A stretch of 64,000 bases of DNA from a bacterium (GCA_026224825.1 JAMFRO010000092.1:26880-90879); one strand, 5' to 3'; counted from the stretch's first letter, positions 1-9,726 are shown. The notes: generated from the letters alone by a model not told the origin. Program-made: numbers and translations.

Positions 1-927
1 GTCTTCTTGAGCCGCGCTAACGATCGCACTGAATGTGCCATCACCCGGCACCGGCGCCTCGTTAAGCGGCTCGCCAAACCACCGGTCGAGTATCTCCGTT
101 GACACATTATGCCGCCCACCGTGGTGAGGAACCTGGAACCTGTGCACGCCTCCTGGCAAAGACAAACCGACGGACGGGGCATAGTCCGCTGCTTCAGCAA
201 GACCATCTCGTCCTGCGTCTGCGGTCAGCACAATCGCCTTGCCACAGATCCGGGCAAACTGGATTACGCTCATCTCGTTTTCGTTGCTGGTTCCGCTGGA
301 CGGGAATGTTTCTTCTCCCCACAAAGCTTTGATAAAAGTTGCGGCTTTTCTTGCCGCCGTGAGAAGCACAGTTTCCGCCTTAACGAAAAAGCTATCTTCC
401 GTGACATGATCCGGGGTTTTGGCGGACGTAACAACCATATCGAGATACCTGGGCAACGACGGCGCAAGTACTGTGAACGCCCCGATTTTTGCCCCCTGCA
501 GAGGGGCGCGGATAGGTATTCCGTTCTTCTTCGCGAGATCTTCCAGTTCAGCAATGTAGGGATATGCTTCCTGGAGCCGTTTCTTTAGGTTCTCGGGGTT
601 GGTGTACCGCTCAAAGCGGTCAATAATGGTCTCAACGTAATTCCACGGAATAAGCATCCAGAGGCAACCGACCGTAAAATTCTCGATGACCGCTTGAAGT
701 CCTGCGGCATGATCTTGATCGGGATGCGTGAGGACGACGTGATCGATATAAGACGGATCATCGTAGTATTCGTTGATATGTTGCACCATATCCTCGCCAG
801 TCGTCCTATAGCCGCCATCGACGACATGTATATACGTGGCGCCCCCAATTTCGTACCGGACACCGATGGCGTCGCCGCTTTTCTTGGTCTTAACTTCCAA
901 AAAGTCGATCTCAAAATAATCAGACAT
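1..927 (-). CDS. MBL-fold (ComEC/Rec2-like) metallo-hydrolase, partial (runs off left edge)
   Basis: Minus-strand reading from ATG at 927 is open to position 1 (309 codons); absent from the ORF track because it has no stop in the window. Translation begins MSDYFEIDFLEVKTKKSGDAIGVRYEIGGATYIHVVDGGY and contains the MBL motif HPDQDHAAGL and a downstream PHHGGRHN. Confidence 0.85.
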   Translation of the reverse strand, partial: MSDYFEIDFLEVKTKKSGDAIGVRYEIGGATYIHVVDGGYRTTGEDMVQHINEYYDDPSYIDHVVLTHPDQDHAAGLQAVIENFTVGCLWMLIPWNYVETIIDRFERYTNPENLKKRLQEAYPYIAELEDLAKKNGIPIRAPLQGAKIGAFTVLAPSLPRYLDMVVTSAKTPDHVTEDSFFVKAETVLLTAARKAATFIKALWGEETFPSSGTSNENEMSVIQFARICGKAIVLTADAGRDGLAEAADYAPSVGLSLPGGVHRFQVPHHGGRHNVSTEILDRWFGEPLNEAPVPGDGTFSAIVSAAQED

Positions 928-1019
928 AAGAGCTCCTTGTCCCGTGCGGGGTGTCCGCCCAGTCATTGTGGGTGCCCCAAGGCAGTATTCATTGACCTGG
1001 AAGCAGGTTCATGAGATGA

Positions 1020-1095
1020 TGCCAGCAAATTTGATGGCAGCAAAACTGATGGTTCATATATCACGTCCAAAAAATAATGCCAGCAAAAACGATGG
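1020..1095. repeat. Three 17-bp direct repeats GNCAGCAAANNNGATGG in the divergent intergenic region
   Basis: gccagcaaatttgatgg (1021-1037), ggcagcaaaactgatgg (1036-1052), gccagcaaaaacgatgg (1079-1095). Confidence 0.7.
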
Positions 1096-1155
1096 TAAGA
1101 CAAAAGAAAATAAAATTGCGTTGATTTGCCCCATGTTCGTGAAAGGTTCTGCACG

Positions 1156-4100
1156 ATGACGGCGTCAGGTACAACTTCTGGTTATAAATTTAATCCAAGT
1201 TTTCAGACGGATTCCGAGGCAATTGAGGGCTTCGTAGTTCGCCAGGCCGAGTTCGAGGCGATTGTGGAGACATTGCGCGCGAATTCGCATGCCCCCCGGA
1301 ACCGCAACATCCTAATCACCGCTCCGCGAGGGGCGGGGAAGACTACGCTCGTCCGACGGATTTTGGCTGAAATTCGCACCATACCTGAGCTGGCGAATTC
1401 CTGGCATCCGGTGTTTTTAGGAGAAGAGAGCTATACAATCACGACACCAGGTGAGTTTTTCTTGGAGTGTTTGTTCCATCTTCAGGATCACTTGCAGGAC
1501 GATCGGTGGCGGCTGATCTACGAAGAAGTTGAGGCGCAGCGAGACGATGCAACGCTGATGTCAGCAGCGATAGTTGCTCTAAAGGAATTTGCGGCTGAAC
1601 AAGGAAAGCGGATGCTGCTTATTGTAGAGAACGTGCATATGTTAATGTGCGAGCAGATCGGCACAGGCATAGAGGTGTTGCGCCGCACGCTCAACGACGA
1701 CCCGGATTTTATGATGCTCGCCACCTCCGTGAAGGACCTGGCCGACGAAAACGACGAAGAGAATTATCTCGCATTTGTAAATGAGTACGAACTCCTTCAA
1801 CTCCGGCCGCTGAAACTATCAGAATGTCAAAAGTTATGGGAAGCTCTAACGCGGCAAGAAGTAAAACGAGAGAGAATTCGCCCATTGCAGATATTGACTG
1901 GTGGGAGTCCTCGTTTGCTTAGAATAATGGCTGAATTTGCCGTCGCGCCATCTCTTCATAACTTGATGGAAAATCTGAACCTCCTAATTGACCAAAATAC
2001 AGAATACTTCAAAAGCCAATTGGATAGCCTTCCGCCAATAGAAAGAAAAGTTTTCGCTGCTCTTTTGGACATCTGGGATCCATGCACGGCGAAGCAGGTT
2101 AGCGATAGCGCTCGCGTGAATGTCAATGTGGCTTCGGCTATGCTAGGGCGTTTAGCCGAGCGTGGCGCGGTCATTAAGCTTCCTGGGAAGGGGCGTGCCG
2201 TAACTTACCATGCGGCGGAACGCCTATTTAATATTTATTACCTAATGCGGAGGCGCAGCCACCCGTCCAGCCGTGTACGAGCATTGGTAGCGTTTATGAC
2301 GCAATATTATCGCGGAGACGAATTGATCGATACCACCGCGAAGTTAGTTGCTGAGGCGTGCTCGCTGGATCCTTTAAGCAGAGAAGAATATCATTCCACT
2401 TTCAGGGCGATCATTGCCCAATCGAGTCAGGAAGACCGGCAGAGAATTCTGGCTCAAACTCCGAGTGATTTTCTCTCTTCGATTAATGTTGGTTCTGAAT
2501 TGCAGATTGCCAATTCACACGATCCGTCAAACGTGGGCGAAGAAGCAATGTCTAAAAAACGGGGGAATCGAAAAGAGAAGACGAAATCCAGTGGGGCCGC
2601 CTCAACTCGCTCCGATAAAGGAATTTCGGCTCTGTTTAAAAGGGTCACAGCGGCTACCGATGCAGAGGATTACGGGGAAGCAGAAAGTTTATTGCGCGCT
2701 GCTATTGCAGATGATGGGTCAGATGGATTGCTCTGGCTCCAATTGACTTCAGTTCTAAATAGTGCGGGCAAGGGTGAGTTCGAGATTTTGGAGTCCGCGG
2801 AAAAAGCAGTTGAATTATTGCCGGACAATTCGGCCTCTCACGCGATTTACGGCGCTACATTATTCCGGTACAATAAGGATAATGCGCAAATAGAAAGTCA
2901 TTTGACGCAAGCGATTGAGCTGGATCCCACTAATGTTATGGCGTTATCGATCTACGGTGACGTGAAACACGTGTCACGGGATCTTGATGCTGCCCTCGAT
3001 TACTACCGTCGTGCTTGGGCTGAGGTGCCCGACAGTGAGTTTGCTCTTAGTGATGTCGTCTCGGTTCTCGGGCCGCATCTTGGCAAGTATGACGAGGCAG
3101 AGGAGTTGCTAAAGGAGGCGTTAAAAAGGCACCCCGAATGGCGTTTGGCCCGAAATGCACTGGTCGACAGTTTGGCTCGTCGGCATAGCTATTCGGAGGC
3201 GGAAAAAGCACTTCGAGATGGTATAAAGATAGACAAAAAATCGTCGAAGCGTTGGGCGGATCTTGGTCGTTTTCTTTTTTTCAAGCAACAACGATACGAT
3301 GATGCAAAAAGAGCGCTTGAACAGTCGCTGAAATTGGATCGTAAAGCCCCCAACGTTTGGATCACGTACGCGCGTGTATTAGAGCAAGTCGATAATTCAT
3401 TTGAGGAGGCGCTTAAGGCCGCCAATAGTGCAATTGAACTAGAGCCAGAATCGACCGAAGGCTGGCTCACATTGGGCAATATTTCCGGCAAAGGTGGAAA
3501 AGTATCGGAGGCCGAGGATGCGTTCCGAAGGGCAATTGCTCTAAACAGTGAGTCGGCGCGACTGTGGTATTATTTTGGTATGTTTCTAAAGAGGCAACCT
3601 GAAAGGATCGCAGAAGCGGAAGATGCATTTCGAAATGCGATGAAAGTCGAGGATGACTATCCGTGTACGGTACCGAATGAATTAGCGGCACTTTTAATCC
3701 ATCGCGGCGAAGACAAAGAAGCTGAACCGTATTTGACGCGGGCCATGGAGGTTAATAGCGAGTGCTCCTGCAGCCTAAATTTGTTGGGGGGCATCGCTGG
3801 TCGAGCGAGGGAAACTGCCAAAGCCAAAAATTATTTCGAGAAAGCCTTAGAGGTGGATCCGGACGGAATTGCCGCTATGACCGGGCTTGCCCAGCTCAGT
3901 TTGGAGAACGACGTAGATATTGGATTGGCCGAGTCATTAATAACCAAGGCCATGGGTATAAGGCCAAGAGACCCCCAGGTTCTATTGGCGCGAGCGTTTT
4001 TGAAGCGACATCAAAACGCAATGAATGAGTGTTTAGATGATCTGCGATCCGCACTCGACGAGGAAGCTGATTTTGTGGAAGCGAAGGTCGTGTTGGCGTC

Positions 4101-4419
4101 GGTTGAAGCTCAGCACGGTGACAGTGATAAGGCGCTGATTTATTTAACCGAACTAATGCGGAACCTGAAGTACAGGCGAGATCTTCTCCCGACGCTTGTG
4201 GAGACGTCCACAGCTTTGATGGTTCGCGGTTACGGCGCAGCCGTATTCCAGGCGATACAAGACACTGATACTGCCGAGTATCTGGAGCCTCTTTGTGTCG
4301 CTTTGCAACTGCTCCAGGGAGAAACGCCACTTGTTGCTAAAGAGGTAGAAGAAGTCGCCAATGACATCTTACGGCAAGTTCGTAGCAGAGGCGGCAGTGA
4401 GATGATCGATGAAGATTAA
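1156..4419 (+). CDS. STAND/SWACOS-like P-loop NTPase with winged helix and long C-terminal TPR array
   Basis: Walker A APRGAGKTTLV; Walker B-like RMLLIVENVHM; GGSPRLL (GxP-like) motif; wHTH-like VFAALLDIWDPCTAKQVSDSARVNVNVASAMLGRLAERGAV; many TPR-like repeats in the C-terminal half. Start taken at MTASGTTSGY. Confidence 0.8.
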   Translation: MTASGTTSGYKFNPSFQTDSEAIEGFVVRQAEFEAIVETLRANSHAPRNRNILITAPRGAGKTTLVRRILAEIRTIPELANSWHPVFLGEESYTITTPGEFFLECLFHLQDHLQDDRWRLIYEEVEAQRDDATLMSAAIVALKEFAAEQGKRMLLIVENVHMLMCEQIGTGIEVLRRTLNDDPDFMMLATSVKDLADENDEENYLAFVNEYELLQLRPLKLSECQKLWEALTRQEVKRERIRPLQILTGGSPRLLRIMAEFAVAPSLHNLMENLNLLIDQNTEYFKSQLDSLPPIERKVFAALLDIWDPCTAKQVSDSARVNVNVASAMLGRLAERGAVIKLPGKGRAVTYHAAERLFNIYYLMRRRSHPSSRVRALVAFMTQYYRGDELIDTTAKLVAEACSLDPLSREEYHSTFRAIIAQSSQEDRQRILAQTPSDFLSSINVGSELQIANSHDPSNVGEEAMSKKRGNRKEKTKSSGAASTRSDKGISALFKRVTAATDAEDYGEAESLLRAAIADDGSDGLLWLQLTSVLNSAGKGEFEILESAEKAVELLPDNSASHAIYGATLFRYNKDNAQIESHLTQAIELDPTNVMALSIYGDVKHVSRDLDAALDYYRRAWAEVPDSEFALSDVVSVLGPHLGKYDEAEELLKEALKRHPEWRLARNALVDSLARRHSYSEAEKALRDGIKIDKKSSKRWADLGRFLFFKQQRYDDAKRALEQSLKLDRKAPNVWITYARVLEQVDNSFEEALKAANSAIELEPESTEGWLTLGNISGKGGKVSEAEDAFRRAIALNSESARLWYYFGMFLKRQPERIAEAEDAFRNAMKVEDDYPCTVPNELAALLIHRGEDKEAEPYLTRAMEVNSECSCSLNLLGGIAGRARETAKAKNYFEKALEVDPDGIAAMTGLAQLSLENDVDIGLAESLITKAMGIRPRDPQVLLARAFLKRHQNAMNECLDDLRSALDEEADFVEAKVVLASVEAQHGDSDKALIYLTELMRNLKYRRDLLPTLVETSTALMVRGYGAAVFQAIQDTDTAEYLEPLCVALQLLQGETPLVAKEVEEVANDILRQVRSRGGSEMIDED

Positions 4420-4838
4420 CGCCGAAACGCATGCCGCTCTGCAACGGTGGCGAGGCTGCGACACCCTGACGCATGGTGCTTTATGCGGATCGGGGCCCAG
4501 TTCTGCTGTATTGTCTTGTCTACGCCGAAGCCGGCTGAAGGCGTGCTCTCGCGCAGCGGCGTCCGTACAAGCGCCGGAAAGTGAGGAGCGTGCGTGGGCG
4601 GATTTGTCTCCCGGTCATCATCCTGACTGGAGCCTAGGCTAGCGTGCCTTTTGGATGATCTCCTGCGGCCGCTGCCAGGATCAATTCCCGGACTATGACG
4701 CCTTTGTAGGGGGCTGGTCCGCCTATGCCATCAACCCCGCAAGGGGGTTCCCCACGCTGCGCTCGGTGACGGCGGCGTCCCGCCTCCTTCTTTGGCGTCA
4801 CCGGGGAATGATCCCCGAGCAACCGAAGGAGACAGACC

Positions 4839-5162
4839 ATGGCGACCATTGCTACCCTGACCCAGAAGGCCGACGGCACGTTCGAAGGCCAGCTCTCACC
4901 ACCCTCAACGTCACCGCCCCGATCGCGCTGGTGAAGAATGGCCGCAAGACGAAGCACAACGAGCCCGACTACCGGATCGTCAGCCGTAAGAACGGTTTCG
5001 GAACTCGGCGGGGGCTGGAACCGCATCTCGAAGGCCAGCAACGAGGAATACATCTACGTTTCCCTCTCCGCCCCGGAATTCGGCACTATATACGGCAACG
5101 TTGCTCCGGCTCCCGGCGACGATCCGACCAAGAAGGTCATCATCTGGAACCCGGCGAGCTGA
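4839..5162 (+). pseudogene. DUF736 family protein, two frameshifts
   Basis: MATIATLTQKADGTFEGQL in frame 0, TLNVTAPIALVKNGRKTKHNEPDYRIVSRKNGF in frame 2, then ELGGGWNRISKASNEEYIYVSLSAPEFGTIYGNVAPAPGDDPTKKVIIWNPAS back in frame 0. Confidence 0.8.
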
Positions 5163-5212
5163 CCATCTGAACCGGCCTCGCCCCGCGAGGCCGGTTCTTT
5201 TCGTGCATTCGA

Positions 5213-5527
5213 TTATTCGCCATCAATCTGGCGGTAGCACGAGAAGGGGTCACGTACGGCCACGCCGAGCGGCTTAAAATGCCGGAGATTGCGTGACAGG
5301 GTTGTCAGGCCATGGCGTCGAGCTGTTGCCGCGATCATCACGTCGGCGAAGCCTGGTGCAAGGCTTTTTTCACGCGGGAGGTCCGATAGTGTGGCGGCGA
5401 TTCGTGCCGTCTCCAAATCGAAGGGAAGGATAGCGATGTCACAATGCAGTAGCATTTCCAGATCCCGCGGTTGCTGGGTTAACATTTTTTGGATACTCTC
5501 GGAGTTGTTCGTTATATTCAAAGACAT
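5213..5527 (-). pseudogene. Truncated VapC/FitB-like PIN-domain toxin (N-terminal catalytic half missing)
   Basis: ILPFDLETARIAATLSDLPREKSLAPGFADVMIAATARRHGLTTLSRNLRHFKPLGV matches the C-terminal half of PIN toxins; the residues before it do not. Confidence 0.65.
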
Positions 5528-5774
5528 GTTTAATTAGGAATAAATTATCAATCTCTGAACGAATCGATACAAAAAACTGTTTCGGACATATCTTAAGAAA
5601 ATCGCAACCCACTGAAGGTCGCGAGGGCAAGAAAAATTTGCAAAGTCTTGATTGCGTAGGTGCCGCGCCGAAAGCCGCGCCAACATGACGATAGCGCTAC
5701 TTCCCACTTTTTCAAATCGTACGTGCTCAACCTGCGTCTTTTTCAAGTTTCGGAAAAAGAAGCGTAACGCGTGT

Positions 5775-5868
5775 TATTTCGGCGTATATAAAGTAGATTT
5801 CTCCGTTCGCCATTTTGTACGATTCTTGTCTCCTAGTTCGAGCGGAGTTTGGTCCGGCGGAGATGCAA
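5775..5868 (+). promoter_or_regulatory. Putative traG promoter/leader region, partly duplicated at ~16.3 kb
   Basis: ttatttcggcgtatataaagtagatttctccgttcgccattttgtacgattcttgtctcctag is matched by a similar stretch at ~16317-16376. Confidence 0.45.
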
Positions 5869-5869
5869 A

Positions 5870-7915
5870 ATGACCCCCACGAAGCTGCTCATGGGCCAAA
5901 TTCTACTGGTGTTCGCCATTGTCATCGCTGGTTCCTGTTTTGCGACAGAGTGGTGCGCCTCCCAGCTTGGGTTCCAGTCCCGCTTGGGTATCCCATGGTT
6001 TTCGATTGCGGGCACGCCATTCTATCCGCCATGGCGGCTGTTCGAATGGTGGTATTCCTATGACGCCTATGCGCCGGTGCTGTTCAACGAGGCGGGCGGA
6101 ATCGCGGCATCAAGCGGAATCGCTGGCTGCGCGGTTGCGGTCATCGGCTCTTTATGGAGAGCTCGGCAGAACCGTCTAGTAACTACTTACGGCTCCTCAC
6201 GCTGGGCGACAAAATTGGAAGTCGAGGCTGCTGGTTTATGTCGGCCCGCCGGTGTTTTCTTGGGCCGATTGGGCCATCAGTATCTACGTCATGACGGACC
6301 AGAACATGTCTTGGCCTTTGCGCCGACCCGTTCTGGCAAAGGCGTAGGCCTGGTTGTCCCGACGCTGTTGGCCTGGACGGGCAGCGCAGTTATCCACGAC
6401 ATTAAGGGCGAGAATTGGCAGCTAACCGCCGGTTGGCGGGCAAAGTTCTCGCACTGTCTGCTCTTCAATCCAACCGATCCGCGGTCCGCGCGCTATAACC
6501 CGCTACTAGAAGTGCGCAAGGGCGCGGACGAGGTCCGTGACGTCCAGAATATTGCCGATATTCTGGTTGATCCGGAAGGGGCGCTTGAGCGCCGGTCACA
6601 TTGGGAGAAGACCAGCCACAGTCTGCTCGTTGGCGCGATCCTGCACGTCCTATACGCAGAAGAAGAGAAAACGCTCGCCCATGTCGCGACCTTTCTTTCC
6701 GACCCACAGCGGAGTTTTGCGCAGACGCTGCGCCGCATGATGGACACAAACCACCTTGGCACGCCGGAGCGCCCCTGTGTTCATCCTGTCGTCGCCAGTG
6801 CCGCCCGCGAGGTACTGAACAAATCCGAAAACGAACGCTCGGGCGTACTCAGCACCGCGATGTCATTCTTGGGGCTATACCGTGATCCCACGGTGGCAGC
6901 GGCAACATCCGCCTGTGACTGGCGTATTAGCGATCTGGTCGATACCGAGCGCCCGATCTCGCTTTATCTGGTCATCCCGCCCTCCGACATTTCGCGCACG
7001 AAGCCGCTAGTGCGTCTGGTGCTAAACCAAATCGGTCGCCGCCTGACCGAACGCCTCGAAGGCGACCCCGCCAAGAGCAGCAAGCATCAACTCCTGATGA
7101 TGCTTGACGAATTTCCGGCATTAGGGCGCCTCGACTTCTTCGAGACGGCGCTTGCCTTCATGGCTGGCTACGGCATCCGTGCTTATCTCATTGCCCAGTC
7201 CCTGAATCAGATTTCAAAAGCCTATGGCGAAAACAATGCGATTCTCGACAATTGTCACGTCCGCGTCGCCTTTTCTTCGAATGACGAACGCACGGCCAAA
7301 CGGATTTCTGACGCGCTGGGCACCGCGACCGAATTCAGGGCGATGCGCAACTACGCCGGCCACCGGCTGGCGCCCTGGCTGTCGCACGTAATGGTTTCGC
7401 GCCAGGAGACTGCCCGCCCGCTATTGACGCCAGGCGAGGTGATGCAACTGCCACCCACCGACGAACTGGTGCTCATCTCCGGCCTATCACCGATCCACGC
7501 CAAAAAAATTCGCTACTATGAAGACTCCAATTTCTCGACGCGTTTATTTCCAGCACCGGTGTTGGCGGAGGGCGTCTATCGCGACTGCCCTGCACCGCGC
7601 CCCGATGAGTGGGGCGGGCAGGTGCGGGGTCCCCATATGCGCCTGACCGCGGCAGTCGACGAGGAGGCGGGCGTTTCAGAAGAGGAAGGCGGTCTGCAGC
7701 AACAGCGCCATCCCGGCCTGCCCGAAGAGGATGTCGCCAGGCAGAACGCAGCCGAACATGTCACCGACCTCGGCATTGATGATGACGTAGATGCCGCAGT
7801 CGATGCGCAGGTGATGAAGCGAGCCCCCGGCCTCGGTGCAATCGGGCGTGCCCATGCCATCAACGAGGCAGACCCGCATCGGAATGCCGATCGCGATCTC
7901 TTGCCGGATTTCTGA
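5870..7915 (+). CDS. traG: Type IV coupling protein, conjugal transfer TraG/VirD4 family
   Basis: HVLAFAPTRSGKGVGLVVPTLLAW Walker A; LLMMLDEFPALGRLDFFETALAFMAGYGIRAYLIAQSLNQI. Confidence 0.95.
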   Translation: MTPTKLLMGQILLVFAIVIAGSCFATEWCASQLGFQSRLGIPWFSIAGTPFYPPWRLFEWWYSYDAYAPVLFNEAGGIAASSGIAGCAVAVIGSLWRARQNRLVTTYGSSRWATKLEVEAAGLCRPAGVFLGRLGHQYLRHDGPEHVLAFAPTRSGKGVGLVVPTLLAWTGSAVIHDIKGENWQLTAGWRAKFSHCLLFNPTDPRSARYNPLLEVRKGADEVRDVQNIADILVDPEGALERRSHWEKTSHSLLVGAILHVLYAEEEKTLAHVATFLSDPQRSFAQTLRRMMDTNHLGTPERPCVHPVVASAAREVLNKSENERSGVLSTAMSFLGLYRDPTVAAATSACDWRISDLVDTERPISLYLVIPPSDISRTKPLVRLVLNQIGRRLTERLEGDPAKSSKHQLLMMLDEFPALGRLDFFETALAFMAGYGIRAYLIAQSLNQISKAYGENNAILDNCHVRVAFSSNDERTAKRISDALGTATEFRAMRNYAGHRLAPWLSHVMVSRQETARPLLTPGEVMQLPPTDELVLISGLSPIHAKKIRYYEDSNFSTRLFPAPVLAEGVYRDCPAPRPDEWGGQVRGPHMRLTAAVDEEAGVSEEEGGLQQQRHPGLPEEDVARQNAAEHVTDLGIDDDVDAAVDAQVMKRAPGLGAIGRAHAINEADPHRNADRDLLPDF

Positions 7916-7926
7916 GGGAGCATGCC

Positions 7927-8370
7927 ATGACAAAGCAAACCAGATGCCGGAACCAGCTCTATCTCGCGGAAGACATCAGCGCGAAGTTGGAGCAACTGGC
8001 AGCCAAACCCGGCGCATCCAAATCGGCAATCCTCTCTGATGCCGTAAAAGCCTGGCTGGCCCGGCGCGGCACCCAGGAACTCGACGATCGCTTCGGCCTC
8101 CGGTTGGACCGGATCACCACGCAGCTTGGCCGCGTCGAGCGCGACCAGCAAATCGTGATGGAAAGCCTTGCCCTCTTTGTCCGCTATTACCTCACCACCA
8201 ACGCACCGCTTCCGGAGCCGGACCAGGCTGCTCGCGCGGTCGGCCGGGATCGCTTCCAGGCATTCATCGATCAGGTCGGGCGCCAGATCGCCGGCGGTGG
8301 CCGCACACTCGGGCGAGCCGACGTTCCGGACGTTCGCCCCAATGCTGCCGGTGCTGGAGCAAGATCATGA
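7927..8370 (+). CDS. CopG-family ribbon-helix-helix protein of the trb cluster
   Basis: NQLYLAEDISAKLEQLAAKPGASKSAILSDAVKAWLARRG; located between traG and trbB. Confidence 0.8.
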   Translation: MTKQTRCRNQLYLAEDISAKLEQLAAKPGASKSAILSDAVKAWLARRGTQELDDRFGLRLDRITTQLGRVERDQQIVMESLALFVRYYLTTNAPLPEPDQAARAVGRDRFQAFIDQVGRQIAGGGRTLGRADVPDVRPNAAGAGARS

Positions 8371-9359
8371 GCAGCCAGTCCCATCCTGAAGCGCAAGGCC
8401 GGCGCCGCACGATGCTTCGCACTGCCATGGGGCCGGATATTGCAGCGGCTTTGGCTGATCCCACGATCATAGAAGTCATGGTGAATCCCGACGGCGGCCT
8501 ACGCTTAGACCGCCTCGGCGAAGGACGAATCAATACAACTATAAAATTCGGCGCCGCCGAGGTCGAGCGGATTATCCGCCTCGTTGCCTCGCATGTCCGG
8601 ATCGAGGTCCACGCGGGCAATCCTATCGTCAGCGCCGAATTGCCGCCCCGCGATGAAGGTGTCGCAGGGGAACGCTTCGAGGGCATTTTACCACCGGTGT
8701 CTTTGGCACCATGCTTTACGATCCGTAAGCCCGGAGCACGGGTCTATACGCTCAGCGATTACGTCGCCGACCGCATCATGCTGCCGGATCAGGCGCGCAT
8801 TTTGAGCCAAGCGGTCCTTGATCGCCGCAACCTGCTGATCGTAGGTGGGACCAGCTCTGGCAAGACCACGCTTGCCAACGCCCTGCTTGCCGAAATGGCG
8901 GAGCTTGATGAGCGAGTCATACTGCTGGAAGACACGCGCGAACTACAATGTACCGCGCCCGATTGTGTGGCGCTGCGCACCAAGCCCGGCGTCGTATCGC
9001 TCGCCGATCTGGTGCGCTCGACACTGCGCTTCCGACCGGACCGCATCATCGTCGGCGAAGTCCGTGGGGCCGAAGCTCTCGACATGCTGAAGGCGTGGAA
9101 CACCGGCCACCCCGGCGGAATCGCCACCGTGCACGCCAATTCCGGCCGGGCCGCGCTGTATCGGCTGGAACAGCTGATCCAGGAAGCCGTGGTCACGGTG
9201 CCGCGCCGGCTGATTGCCGAGGCAATCGACATCATTGTCTTCATCCAAGGCCGCGGCGTTGCCCGGCGCATCGACAGCATCAGCGAAGTCACCGGCCTCA
9301 ATGCCGATGGCGATTACGCCGTCACCGATCTCAATCCCCACCGACTCCACACCCCCTAG
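8367..9359 (+). CDS. trbB: TrbB, VirB11-type conjugation ATPase
   Basis: LIVGGTSSGKTTLANALLAEM, PDRIIVGEVRGAEALDMLKAWNTGHPGGIATVHANS. Confidence 0.95.
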   Translation: MSSQSHPEAQGRRRTMLRTAMGPDIAAALADPTIIEVMVNPDGGLRLDRLGEGRINTTIKFGAAEVERIIRLVASHVRIEVHAGNPIVSAELPPRDEGVAGERFEGILPPVSLAPCFTIRKPGARVYTLSDYVADRIMLPDQARILSQAVLDRRNLLIVGGTSSGKTTLANALLAEMAELDERVILLEDTRELQCTAPDCVALRTKPGVVSLADLVRSTLRFRPDRIIVGEVRGAEALDMLKAWNTGHPGGIATVHANSGRAALYRLEQLIQEAVVTVPRRLIAEAIDIIVFIQGRGVARRIDSISEVTGLNADGDYAVTDLNPHRLHTP

Positions 9360-9387
9360 AATCTCTGACCATCAGAAAGGACACGCC

Positions 9388-9726
9388 ATGCCTTTTTCTT
9401 CATCCCGTTTGCCCCGCCGCATCCTGCGCCGTCTCGCGCCGAGTGCCGCGATGCTGCCTCTGTTCTGCGGCACCGCCTATGCCGCAGGCTCGAACATGCC
9501 GTGGGAACAGCCCCTGCAGCAGATCCTCGATTCCGTGCAGGGGCCGGTCGCCAAGATCGTCGCCGTGCTGATCATCATCGTCACCGGCCTGTCGCTCGCC
9601 TTTGGCGAAACCAGCGGCGGCTTCCGTCGCCTGATCCAGATCGTCTTCGGCCTCAGCATCGCTTTTGCCGCTTCCAGCTTCTTTCTATCATTCTTCAGTT
9701 TCGGCGGCGGAGCGCTCGTCCAGTGA
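9388..9726 (+). CDS. trbC: TrbC/VirB2-type pilin
   Basis: Signal peptide and two TM segments: PWEQPLQQILDSVQGPVAKIVAVLIIIVTGLSLAFGETSGGFRRLIQIVFGLSIAFAASSFFLSF; position in operon. Confidence 0.9.
   Translation: MPFSSSRLPRRILRRLAPSAAMLPLFCGTAYAAGSNMPWEQPLQQILDSVQGPVAKIVAVLIIIVTGLSLAFGETSGGFRRLIQIVFGLSIAFAASSFFLSFFSFGGGALVQ

Noticed and set aside
109-914. Several short ORFs (109-588 +, 270-554 -, 585-914 -, 694-1014 +) in the supplied track
   Set aside because: They are overlapping-frame shadows of the edge-truncated MBL-fold gene (927 to 1, minus strand), which has coherent motifs; the shadows have none.
4634-5053. 139-aa minus-strand ORF opposite DUF736
   Set aside because: Low-complexity antisense frame over a recognisable, frameshifted DUF736 gene; no protein family features.
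7576-8151. Minus-strand ORFs opposite the traG C-terminus (7576-8151, 7676-7933)
   Set aside because: The plus-strand tail (GGLQQQRHPGLPEEDVARQ...RAHAINEADPHRNADRDLLPDF) looks like a normal TraG C-terminus; the antisense frames are GC-rich artefacts.
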